The notes below the pieces were generated by a model, which was not told where the DNA came from, made no database searches, and saw only the letters and a list, made by a program, of their open reading frames with translations. This document shows positions 8,252-17,116 of a stretch of 17,116 nt of DNA, piece after piece (the first letter of the stretch is position 1; every line of letters begins with the position of its first letter). Source of the stretch: Ophiocordyceps camponoti-saundersi (nom. inval.) (taxonomy: Eukaryota; Ascomycota; Sordariomycetes; Hypocreales; Ophiocordycipitaceae); the NCBI GenBank assembly GCA_003339415.1, contig PDHQ01000532.1:1-17116 (forward strand). Direction: 5' to 3'. Position numbers and translations under genes: made by a program.

Positions 8252-9710
8252 AGCTTTACCGCTACCTTATCCGCTATAGGATCCGGGGGTAGCGCCGCTC
8301 CCGCCTCGGCCTTTTTTTAGTACTAAGGCGGGCTTATCGTTTATATTAAAGCGGAGTATAGCTTATAATTATATAAGGGCTATATATAACCGCTTTTAGA
8401 ATTAAACCTTAATAAAGCTATTATTAATTTAAAATTAAGTTAGCTAAGAGTAGTTTTAAAATTTATAAGGTTAATATATATAGTTACTATATATTTAGTC
8501 TTAGTATACTTTTATAGTAAAATAGTCTTAGGATTATAAGGTATAGTTTCCCTTATATAAGATATAGTTTTTAGTACTAATTTTAGTAAGGGCTAGATAT
8601 ATACTCTCCTTTTCCGGGTACGTTATAGCTATATATATTCTATAACGTAGCTATTTTTAGTAATATTTCGCTATATACTTATATTAGTAATATTAGTAAT
8701 ATTATCGGAGTTATATTATATTATTATAAACTTTTATATAGGAGATTTCTATATTTATAATTAGGCTATTTTATATAAGTTTATTAGCGTTTATTATATT
8801 AATAATTCCTAAGATAATATTAGTGCGCGTAGCTTTTTTATTATAAAGCTAGAGCGCTCGAACTTAGGTAATATTAACTTTATTATATTTTTTAATTTAT
8901 TATAAAAGTATATTTTAGTTATTATAGGCGGCCCTAACTTATACTTTTTTCGCTATAATAAAGAAAGTTTTCTAGCTATAAACTGCCCCCTTATTAAAAA
9001 TAATAAGGATCTACTTAACTAAGCTTACTTATCTTTTATATTCTAAGTAAAATATAACTATTATATCTTTATTAAGGAGTTATCTTATAGCTAATATAGC
9101 CTCGTATTTTAAAGCTATATTTATAGCTTATATAATCTCTTATAAAGTTAGCTATAAAATATCTATATCGATTATAATATTTTTTATAAATATAGTAACT
9201 TTTTTATTAAAGCGATTAAAAATAAGTTTAACTATTATATTACTAATAATAGCTATAAAAGCTTATAATAGCTAAGTTAAACTAATATTAGGGCTAATAA
9301 TTTATAAGAGTATTTTCTATATAGCTTAAGTAACTATTTTCTTAATTAACTTAATAATTTTAAGTAAAAGTTAAGTAATATTCTAATCTAAGGAGGTTAT
9401 AAATTTCTTATAAAGTTTAGCTTTAAAAGCTATTATAATATTCTAAGTATCGGAGAACGCTATAGTAAATATTACCGTAGCTAGTTTATTATAAGCTTCC
9501 TTTATATCGCTATCGTAAAGGTCCCGTACTTACTCCGCTTCTCCTCCTATTCTAGCGCTATTATTATATTATCCTTAGCTAGATTAGGGGTATTATAGGG
9601 ACTATCCTAGTCCCCGCGTACCCTTATCTACGACTATAGGCGCGTCGCCTACCCCTTAGGCCCCGGCCGAAGCCGCCGCGGGCGCTATTAACTCCTTCTC
9701 GGTAATAAAT
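8252..9710 (+). pseudogene. Copy A long protein relic, segment iv
   Basis: One frame (AGC at 8252) remains coherent for about 485 codons with only TAA/TAG stops. It opens with a small-residue run (SAIGSGGSAAPASA at 8270-8312) resembling a linker, then becomes hydrophobic and aromatic. The block KLERSNLGNINFIIFFN at 8846-8896 aligns with KLKRFYLNYINFIYFLN at 14028-14078 in copy B, and a later block (..SLYNLLQSWLQN..) aligns with ..NFLNNFLKSKCQN... The relic stops at the GC-rich end of copy A near 9710, where B continues for 2.1 kb more, so A is 3'-truncated here. A minus-strand reading of 9530-9620 also looks coding-like, but the A/B alignment favours the + strand. Family not recognised. Confidence 0.47.
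8619..8649. other. Perfect 10-bp inverted repeat
   Basis: TACGTTATAG (8619-8628) pairs exactly with CTATAACGTA (8640-8649) around an 11-nt AT loop. It lies inside copy A segment iv. Confidence 0.6.
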
Positions 9711-9780
9711 ATATAGTAAAAAGCGAAAGATTAAGTAATAAGTCCTATCCCGTTTTTATAAAAAGTTAAAGTTTATATTA
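9590..9780. other. Junction between copies A and B
   Basis: Sequence is strongly GC-rich up to about 9705 (CCCCGGCCGAAGCCGCCGCGGG at 9660-9682, without a single CA or TG) and then falls abruptly to very AT-rich DNA. Copy A homology ends here: GGGACTA at 9598 matches GGGACTA at 14793. Copy B homology to A is detectable soon afterwards (AGCGG.. at 9939-9985 with 4775-4810). I see no clear target-site duplication or terminal repeat, and RIP would have blurred one. Confidence 0.6.
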
Positions 9781-9859
9781 ATAGTATTAAAATATATAAT
9801 AAAAAGCGATAATAATAGCTTAAAAAATAAGCTTATAAAAGTTAAAGGTATTATTAAGC

Positions 9860-10760
9860 GTAAAAGATAAAGTAAAAGGTAAGGTAAGAAAAAGGGTAAA
9901 AAAGCTAAATAAGCTAAGTAAAGCTAAGTAAAATAAAAAGCGGAGTTAAAAGTAAGGTATAAGATAAATAGATAGCGATAATTATATAGCGAAAATATTA
10001 AAAATTAACCTTTATACTTAAATTTTATATTTAAATATTTTAATATATTTAAATATTATAAAATAATAAAAAAAAGTTAAATTAGTAAAAATATTATAAG
10101 CGGATAAATTATAAAATAAAAAGGCTTATAATAGCTTTATAGCTAAAAGCTTTATTAAAATCTTTATAATTTTAAATTAAACTTATAAAAATATTAATAA
10201 AAGCGTTTTTTTATAAGTAGTTAGTTTATAATATAAAGTAAAATAAGCTATTATCTTATCTTTTTTATTATTATAAAAATAATAAAAGGTTATAATTATA
10301 AGAATATTATAAATATAAAAAAACTTATTAAAGCTAATTTTATTATTATAAAGCTAAGTTAAGGCGCTACTTAAGAATTTTAAAAAGCTTTAATAAATTT
10401 ATAAGGTATTATTAAGTTTTAGTTAAGGCGGTTTATTAATAAGGTATCTAGAAAACTAGCTATATTTTTAAAGCTTTCCTTTTTTAAAATTTTAATAAAA
10501 TTACTATTTTTTATAAAAATAAGCTTTTAAAATTTTAAGGAATTAGGAGGTAATATTTAAAAATTATACTTAAGTAATAAAAAAGGATTAGAGAGATTTA
10601 AAAAGAATATAAGTAAAATAAAGCTAACTTTTATAATATTAGTAAAAATATATAATAATTTTTTTAAAAGCGGAGTAAATATAAGCTATAAGCTTTTTAT
10701 TATAAAAAAGTTAATAGCTATAAATAGCGCGGTAAAATAAATAAATATTAATAAAAAGGA
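9860..10760 (+). pseudogene. Copy B long protein relic, segment i
   Basis: This is the counterpart of copy A segment i, with much lower GC. It begins with a lysine/arginine-rich stretch (KDKVKGKVRKRVKKL at 9868-9912), then follows A through the shared VKLV block (GTTAAATTAGTA at 10076, matching 4893) to RRFINKV..IFLKL at 10426-10476. Small phase changes occur, but the order and spacing of landmarks match A, and the A-B offset stays at 5183-5188 bp. The part upstream of about 9860, corresponding to A's leader and gag-like relic, is not detectable, so B is 5'-truncated relative to A. Family not recognised. Confidence 0.45.
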
Positions 10761-10779
10761 TAAAAGTTTTAAACTTAAT

Positions 10780-12215
10780 ATAATAAGAAAAAGTTACTTA
10801 ATATACCTTAAAAATAACGCGGAGGTATTTAAACTAAGTTATAGCTAGCTATTAAAAGATAAAGCTTTTAAGTTCCTTACTTAGTAAAGTTAAAGTAAAG
10901 TAAATTATAGCGCTAAAAGTAATTATAAACTTAATAACCTTAATATAAATTTCCCTTACTTAAAGGAGTAAGAAGCTTTAAGTAAATAAAGTAAGCTTAG
11001 TTAAAGCTAGTTATTAATAAGTAAACTTTTTATAAAATAGCGGAGGTATAGCTTTTATTAAAATTTATAATAAATCTAAGCTTTAAATATATATACTTTT
11101 TATATAAGTTAAATAATATTCTTATTAAAGATTAGCGGAGTTATATTAATAAAATAAGCTTTTATAAAATAAAGAAGCTTATTTTTAAATAGCTAGAAAG
11201 TTATTTTATATTCCGCTACTTAATTATAATAAATACTCTAAGCTTATTTAAGCTAATAGCGGACTTAAGTAAAAGTACGCTTAATATTAAAAATATTATT
11301 ATTATTTATAAATCTAATAATAAATATATTAATTATTTATTTTAAGCGCTTATAAAAAGATAAGATATATAATATAAAAAATATTAAAAAGAGCGGGAAG
11401 CCTTAAAGGACTCTAGTAAAAATAAGGAAAAGGTTTAATAATTTACTATTAACTTTTAAGCGGAAAATATAATTAGAGAGGTAAGAGTAAAGGAAAGCTA
11501 TAATCTATTTAAGGAAGCTAAGAAAGTTAAAGATTTCTATTAGCTTAAAATATAAGATATAGTTAAAAATACTTATTATATTTAATATTAAAAAGAAGGT
11601 AAAGCTTTTAAAGCTTTAAATAATATAAATAAACTTTATTAAAAGAAATAAAACGCTATTAATAAACTAGTTAAGCTAATTACTTATTTAACCTTATAAT
11701 AAGATTTTTATAAACTTTATTACGCGGGATATTTTCTTTATTATTATAATTTTAAAAATCTTACTTATAATATTAAAAAAGGAGATAAGGTAATAGCTAC
11801 TTAGAGTTTAATAAACTTCTAAGCTTTTTCCCGCTTTCTAGAATATTATAATATTAAAAGTTTAATATTAAGTAAAGAAATATCTATAAGTAATATATCC
11901 TTAAAAAAGCTTAATTAAGATTATTATAAAAAGTTATTTATAATTTTTTAGAAAGCTAATAAGGATATTATTAAGCTTAGCAGATTTTTATAATATAATA
12001 TTAAAAATAATAAATTAAATTTTATTTTTAATAACTTAAAAGAGAATATTTATTAAAAAGAAAAATTTAGAAATAGGAAAATATAAGGTATTTTTTAAAA
12101 GATAAGGAAAAAACTTATAAGCTAGAAGCTTTAATTTTTTAAAAAAAAATAATTAAAAAGTAAAGTTTATATCTTATTAAAAAGGAGAAATATATATAAG
12201 CTTTAAAAAAGCTTA
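10780..12215 (+). pseudogene. Copy B long protein relic, segment ii
   Basis: This matches copy A segment ii. Shared marks are the GCTAG..AAGTTATTTTATA word (11191-11211, matching 6021-6042), YNLFKEA..VKDFYWL at 11499-11547, LITYL near 11676-11690, and EYYNIKSL at 11841-11864. About 69 nt around the YNLF block are three-quarters identical to A. After 11960 the frame becomes Lys-rich with runs of A (KKK stretches at 12120-12180), like the charged end of A segment ii. In-frame stops are again TAA/TAG only. One surviving CpA (11981) lies in an AGCAG context. Confidence 0.45.
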
Positions 12216-12271
12216 GCTATAAAGTTTTACTTATTAAGCTATAAATTATATAATATTAAGGTTATTACTTA

Positions 12272-12293
12272 TAAAAGCGAGAAATCGCTTTTA
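12272..12293. other. 9-bp hairpin with GAAA loop
   Basis: TAAAAGCGA (12272-12280) and TCGCTTTTA (12285-12293) pair perfectly around GAAA, a GNRA-type tetraloop. It lies between coding-like segments of copy B. It could be a chance stem, as AT-rich arms of this length are expected occasionally. Confidence 0.45.
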
Positions 12294-12659
12294 ATTATCC
12301 TTTTTCGCTTTCCTAATAAATAATTTTTATTATATTATAGCGTCTTAATATACTTTTTAGTAATTAAAATTTAGCTATATTTACTAATTTTATTTTAATA
12401 TATTTTATATTTAAGAATATAAAAGTAATTTTTAAAATTTATTATAAATATAAGTAAAAATTATATTATTAAGGTAATTTTAAAATTATTAAGTTAGCTA
12501 TAATATTTAATTAATTATATAATTATATTATTAATTTTTTAATATTTACTATAAACTCCGCTTAAATAACGGAAAATAAAAAATAATTCTTTATTTTTAT
12601 TTATAAAATATTAAAATTAAAATATTTTTAGCGCGGTATTAAAGTAAAATTTGAAAAGG

Positions 12660-12960
12660 GAGAGGTAATAAATAACGTAAACTAAAAGATATAATTAAAG
12701 CTAGGAAAATTAAAATCTAAGCTAAAATATATAAGGAAATAATTAAGCGTATTTTAAATTAAGTTAATAATATTAGCCCTTCGCTTATATACCTCCTAAA
12801 TAATCTTATAAGAAGGGGTAAAAAATTTAAGGTAAAGTTAGTAGAAAATAAAAAGAAGCTTTATAAAATAAGGGGAGGTATATTTATAAAGGTTTTAAGA
12901 GGGGTAATAAGTATTAAAATCGCTAAGGATAATAAGTAAAGCGGAGGCGGAGGTAGAGTA
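12660..12960 (+). pseudogene. Copy B long protein relic, segment iii
   Basis: A short but clean frame gives a strongly basic protein: KLKDIIKARKIKI around 12688-12725, LN(W)VNNIS at 12754-12777, then RRGKKFKVKLVE near 12810-12845. It aligns with copy A 7480-7740, keeping the LN.VNNIS core, the hydrophobic helix after it and a C-terminal KIA block. It ends at a G/A-rich patch (AGCGGAGGCGGAGG at 12940) that recalls the G-rich tract following segment iii in A. The 450 bp before it (12215-12660) is too decayed to read. Confidence 0.45.
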
Positions 12961-13679
12961 TAAGTAAGAAAGAGGAGGTAATAAATATAAAAGAGGTTTA
13001 ATATATATTTTTAATAGCGGGAAGTAAATAATAAATATTTAATACTTATTATAAAAAGAAATTTTAGTAAGGTTAGGCCTTATAATAAGGTTTTAGTTAT
13101 TAATTTTATATTATTTATATATATAAAAAAAAGCTTTACTTTTATTTTAAATAAGGCGGTAAGGAGTAAGTTTAGGAAATAAAGGGCGATTATATATATT
13201 AAGCTAGAATTCTTATATAATAATAATATTATAACTCTCCTTACTAAATAAAGTAAGCTAAATAAAGCGGTTAATTTTTTAAATATTTTATAATAAAGTT
13301 ATAATTTTTATAAAAATTAAATATTAAAAATAATTAAAAATAATTATTTTAATTATATAAAGTTTATTAATATAAACTCCGCTTAAGATTATAAAGCTAG
13401 TTATAAGTTATAAAGTTTATTATATAGCTTATAGCCTCCGCGGATATTACTAAGTTAAGGGCTTTTTAGGGAGACTTAGGTAAGTAATATATTATAAAAA
13501 AATCGCTAAGGCGTATCTTTAAGAAATCTATAATATACTTACTTTTTTAAAAAAATTATAATAAAGCTTTTATTATCTTTATAAGGTTATTATTAAGTAA
13601 AGGCTAGAGGTTAAGCGGCTTATAATAATTAGAAAAAGTAAGGTTTATTAAGAAAGCTAAACTTAGTATAGTTTTACTA

Positions 13680-14370
13680 TTTCTAAGACTCCGGGTAGTT
13701 TTTTAATTATAGAAAGTATATACCTTTATATAAAATATAATAGCGGGGTCTTTCTTCCTTTTATATAAGGTAGTTTTCTTCTTTATTATTATATAAAATA
13801 GCTATATAATATTTATAATAAAGGGGCTTCTAATAATACTTAATAATATACTTAAATTAAAAATATTTATAATATTACTTAAAGCGTGCGGAATTTTTAT
13901 AAAGTTTATAATAAATTATTTTTATATTTATAATTACTTTATTTAAGTAAAGCTTATTTATATCTTTTACGCTATTAAGGCTTATAATAAGATAAGTTCG
14001 TAAAGCTCCTTTACTAATAATACGCTAAAGTTAAAGCGCTTTTACTTAAACTATATTAACTTTATTTACTTTCTTAATAATACTAAATAGCGCGTTATAG
14101 TTATAGTTAGCTATTAAGGTCTAAATACTCTTAGCGATAATAATATAAGTTTAGTATATATATTTAGCCTCCGCTTTAAAAGCCTAAGCTACTTATTTAT
14201 TCTTAAAAATAAAATCCTTATATTCTAAGTTAAAAATAATAATAAAATTACCGCTAAGAAGTTAGCACGCGGTAATTATTATAAAATAGCTTATAGCCTT
14301 ATTAACTTTCTAAATAACTTTTTAAAAAGTAAGTGCTAGAACTTTATTAACTATTAGAATTTTTTTTACT
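13680..14370 (+). pseudogene. Copy B long protein relic, segment iv
   Basis: The best-preserved part starts near 13960. In the frame of the CGC codon at 14037 there are about 130 codons with few stops, containing LKLKRFYLNYINFIYFLN at 14025-14078 and the later SLINFLNNFLKSKC near 14297-14335. These align with copy A segment iv (8846-8896 and beyond) at an offset of 5182 bp. The retained CGG GGT-like word near 13690 may match 8530-8545 in A. The stretch 13000-13680, the counterpart of A's linker region, has no frame I can defend. Confidence 0.45.
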
Positions 14371-14433
14371 AATATAAATACTTTTTTTTATTTTTACTAG
14401 AATTAGCTATATAAGGGGCGCTATAAGGGGGGC

Positions 14434-16520
14434 GGAGTTTAAGGTAGAGTTTATAATTACGCTAGCTTAAGTTAAAGCTTTAAAAGTAAAGTTTAACTTT
14501 TTACCTATTACCTTATAAAAAATAGCCTTAACTAATTTCTAAATAATATAAAAGATAATAATAAAAAAGCTAAATAAGTCCTTAAAAGCTTATTAGCGTT
14601 ATTAAAACTTAGTAAATACTATATTAAAAATACCTTATATAGGGCGAAAATCTTATATAAAGATTACTTTAGTAAGTTTTTCGTATATAAACTTTAAAAT
14701 AGAATTTATTAAAGTTTAAAAAATATAAATAAATAAGTTATTAGAGTTAATAGCGATATTAAATTAACCTTTACTTATATATAAATATTATCGGGACTAG
14801 TTAAGCCCTTAAGTCCTGCTATTAAGTATTATTAATATTAATAGTAGATTAAAAGGCGGACTGCTTTATAACCTTACGTTTAAGGTTATTCCCTTAACGG
14901 AGTTAAACTTTAAGAAGCAGAAAGTATTAAATTCTCGTAATATTATAGTATTAAGTATAAATAGGGACCTTAATTATTTAAAATCGTGAAAGTTAGCCTA
15001 GTCCTTATAAAAAAAGCGCTAAGTAATCTTTTTATTAAAAGTTTTATATAAGGTATATACTTAAGTTATTATCTATTTAAGTTTTTTCTAAAAAGGGGAC
15101 TTAGTTTTATTAAATTAAGTTAAGCAGTATATTAGAAATCTTATAAAAAACCTTAAAATAGTTTTAAATATATATTAAATTATATTTAATATACTTACTC
15201 TTTTAAGTAAATAAAAGGTATTAGGTTTTCTTTTATTTATATAAAACTTAATTAGGTAAGTTTAAGATTTAACTTTTAAGTAATAAACTAAAATTATTTT
15301 AAAGGCGCTAAGAATAATATAAAAATATTATAATTAAGCTAGTTTTATAGTTTTAATAAGGCTTAAAAGGTTTTTTACTTTTTAGGTAATTATATAAAAA
15401 GTAATAAAGGGGTAAGAAACTAAGAATTAAGTAACTTTTATATAAAGCTTTTTAGCTTAAAGAAAGGTATAACTTTAAGTAAATATAGTTAAGGCTATAA
15501 ATATAAGATTTTATTTAAAAAGTTTATTATATATATTTTAAATATATACTTTTTAATTTAATTATTTATAAACTTAGATATTAAGTAATTATATTTTAAA
15601 AATAAAGTAAACTTTATATATACTTAATTTAACTATATATTATTCTAAGTTATATTTTTTAAAAAAATATATTAGTTTACTTTTAATTAGCTTAAAAGTT
15701 ATATTATAATCCTAAGCTTACTTCTTATAAATATATTAAGTAAATTAGAGATATCTTATTATTATAATAATATTTAATATAATATTATTAAAACTTATAT
15801 TATTAGTAAATTTAATAGCTTCTAGCTTAAGTTTATACTTTAGCTATTAGTAAAATAATATTATATAAAGGATAAAAAGTAAAGAGGAGAGCGGAAAGCT
15901 TTATAAAACTTTAATTTTAATTAGAAAAAATATTAAGGTTTACTTATTAAACTATAAATATAAAAATAATAACTAAGGTAGCTTTATAAAAAAAGTCTAA
16001 ATTTAAATAAGATTATTTATATATATTAATTTATAAAATAGTTTATTATAATAAATAGCGTTAAAAGCCCTTTTTATATTAAGTTATAAAAAAATAATTC
16101 TTTTCTTAGCTTAGGTAGCTTAGATAAGCTTTATAATTTTAAAAATAACTAGTTTTATTAGCTAGTTCTATTTATAGTTTATCTAGCTATTAAGGAGTAG
16201 TTAATATAGTTTAATAATATTAAATAGCTATTTACTAATAATAAACTTAAGTAGTTTATTAAGGTAATATAAAAGGGAAATTAGTTTATAGCTTTTAGCT
16301 TATTAGTATACTTTTAGCTTTTTTCCTTACTTATATAAAATTATAATAATAATAGTTTAAAGTTAACTTAGGAAATAACTAAGCTAAAAGTAAGTTTAAA
16401 AGATATAAGTAAGCTATATATAAAAGATAAGGTAATATATTTTAAGAAAACTAGTTAAGATTTAATTTATTCTAATTACTTTCTATAATAATATAATATA
16501 AAAAGTAATTTGAATATTAT
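14434..16520 (+). pseudogene. Copy B C-terminal relic, ~695 codons in one phase
   Basis: From the GGA codon at 14434 to about 16520 one frame stays coherent without any frameshift, the longest such run in the window. Stops are TAA/TAG only. The residue pattern is clearly protein-like, with amphipathic Lys/Leu/Ile-rich helices, for example LKSLLALLKLSKYYIKN near 14581-14630, LKRGLSFIKLS near 15090-15120 and a final LKVSLKDISKLYIKDKVIYF near 16387-16446. Its first 460 bp overlap the end of copy A's homology, and the remainder has no counterpart in the window. I tested it by eye for helicase, reverse-transcriptase, integrase and recombinase motifs and found none, but loss of His, Cys and Met codons limits this. 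Confidence 0.45.
14868..14889. other. 9-bp hairpin with CGTT loop
   Basis: ATAACCTTA (14868-14876) pairs exactly with TAAGGTTAT (14881-14889). It sits inside a short interval (14817-15126) holding five surviving CpA/TpG sites, and close to the point where copy A homology ends. Confidence 0.45.
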
Positions 16521-16527
16521 TTATAAT

Positions 16528-16568
16528 AATACGCTATTTTATAACTAGCGTATTAGGAATATTCCTAA
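16528..16568. repeat. Adjacent hairpin and 16-bp palindrome near the 3' end of copy B
   Basis: AATACGCTA (16528-16536) pairs with TAGCGTATT (16546-16554) across a 9-nt loop. Overlapping its last bases is the perfect palindrome TTAGGAATATTCCTAA (16553-16568). The pair lies just after the long relic frame ends and about 450 bp before the (TAA)n tract, where a retroelement 3' untranslated region would lie. Confidence 0.6.
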
Positions 16569-16569
16569 A

Positions 16570-17019
16570 ATTAGATATTTTATTAAAATTTTAAAGAAAG
16601 CTAATAAAAGTTATAAGTATTATAGGCTAGTTTTTATAGTTTAAGCGTTTTTATAGCTTTTTATATCGCTTAAATAAAAATAAAATAACTTTAATATAAT
16701 AAAATTAATATAATAATTTAGCTTTAAAATTAGTATATTTTTACTTTATAATATATTTTCTAAAAAGCTTTAATAGCTTTTATTATATCTTAATTAAAGA
16801 AAAACTACTTAGTGCTTTTTATAACTGTTTTTAAAAAGCTTAAAAATAAAGATTAAAAAAGCTTTAAGCTAAAAAAAAATCTATAGCTATAATAATATAT
16901 AAAAAAAATATTTATTAAAAAATACTAAAATAAGAAAAAATATAATAAAATTAATACTTAAGCTTTTTAATTATAGCTTTATTAATTATAAATTTAATAT
17001 ATATAATAGCTAGCTTAAA

Positions 17020-17021
<2 letters not shown>
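16570..17021. other. AT-rich non-coding stretch before the right (TAA)n
   Basis: No coding frame or RNA gene is visible. The sequence is A/T runs with isolated AGCTT and AAGCTTT words. Its position after the last relic frame and before the (TAA)n tract suits a 3' untranslated region of copy B. Confidence 0.4.

Positions 17022-17116
<95 letters not shown>
17022..17116. repeat. (TAA)n microsatellite, right end
   Basis: About 31 perfect TAA units run to the last base, so the true length is unknown. It is in the same orientation as the tract at the left end. Following copy B's relic and palindromes, it could be that element's 3' tail. That the window both begins and ends inside (TAA)n also suggests a contig whose assembly stopped in the microsatellites. 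Confidence 0.95.

Larger units (their letters stand above)
1..17116. other. Extreme RIP-mutated repeat DNA, whole window
   Basis: CpA and its complement TpG are almost absent: I find 34 sites on the + strand by eye, including none between 5487 and 7133 and none between 8986 and 11980. CpG, CpC and CpT are retained, so the loss is specific to CpA rather than general GC loss or CpG-methylation decay. TpA is correspondingly very abundant. This is the established signature of repeat-induced point mutation in Pezizomycotina, acting on both strands. Consequences seen here are near-total absence of ATG, many in-frame TAA/TAG and very few TGA. The whole window behaves the same way, including both ends, so all of it was repetitive or lay next to RIP-targeted repeats. 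The species cannot be named from this. Confidence 0.93.

Noticed and set aside
3062..9710. Copy A as an LTR retrotransposon with flanking LTRs
   Set aside because: No second copy, direct or inverted, of the 3062-3690 leader words was found at the right end or elsewhere in the window.
8730..9710. Minus-strand coding in copy A segment iv
   Set aside because: Short stretches such as 9530-9620 look coding-like on the minus strand. Across the whole interval, though, the minus frames have more stops, and the alignment to copy B supports the + frame.
4776..16520. Telomere-linked RecQ helicase or Helitron RepHel as identity of the long relic
   Set aside because: The length would fit, but I could find no Walker A, DEAH-type or HUH-like motif in any segment, even allowing for RIP-altered codons.
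1..17116. Mitochondrial, plastid or Plasmodium-like AT-rich genome
   Set aside because: Selective absence of CpA/TpG with retention of CpG, absence of ATG, and decayed duplicate copies are not features of those genomes and are explained by RIP.
1..17116. CRISPR array, bacterial operons, tRNA or rRNA genes
   Set aside because: No spaced identical repeats, Shine-Dalgarno-led frames, tRNA A/B boxes with a cloverleaf, or rRNA-like conserved sequence were seen.

Overview
This window reads as heterochromatic, transposon-derived DNA of a filamentous ascomycete (Pezizomycotina) that has been mutated almost to exhaustion by repeat-induced point mutation (RIP). The main evidence is dinucleotide use. 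In 17.1 kb I count by eye only 34 CpA/TpG dinucleotides on the + strand, while CpG, CpC and CpT remain frequent, even in GC-rich patches such as 3150-3200 and 9600-9700. CpA-to-TpA change on both strands removes ATG, turns Gln and Trp codons into TAA/TAG, and makes His, Cys and Tyr codons look alike. Only four ATG triplets remain on the two strands together, and no intact gene is present. Every coding call below is a relic, read by treating in-frame TAA/TAG as former CAA/CAG/TGG.

Layout. (1) 1-110 is a (TAA)n tract. (2) 111-3035 is very AT-rich relic DNA with a decamer GC-rich tandem repeat, a polypyrimidine tract and a stretch that once encoded an Asp/Ser/Lys-rich segment. (3) 3036-3060 is a (TTA)n tract. 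(4) 3062-9710 ('copy A') is clearly less AT-rich. It has a structured non-coding leader (3062-3690), a gag-like relic (3722-4750) and a long series of relic reading frames on the + strand (4776-9710). (5) 9715-17021 ('copy B') is far more AT-rich. (6) 17022-17116 is a second (TAA)n tract.

The main structural result is that copies A and B are two diverged versions of the same long coding unit, in the same orientation and order. Seven anchors spread over about 4.7 kb of each copy keep an almost constant offset of 5177-5195 bp. The shared part runs from about 4750 to 9710 in A and from about 9930 to 14900 in B. A alone carries the 5' leader and gag-like part. B alone carries another 2.1 kb, including a frame of about 695 codons without frameshift, and ends in adjacent palindromes and the (TAA)n tract. 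This fits a retroelement-like family with 5'-truncated insertions and a (TAA)n 3' tail, but I could not recognise the protein family. I found no convincing reverse transcriptase, helicase, integrase or tyrosine-recombinase motif.

A second result concerns the mutation process. Of the 34 surviving CpA/TpG sites, 27 lie in GCA/TGC, so a 5' G appears to protect the target cytosine. All counts and alignments were done by hand and need computational confirmation.
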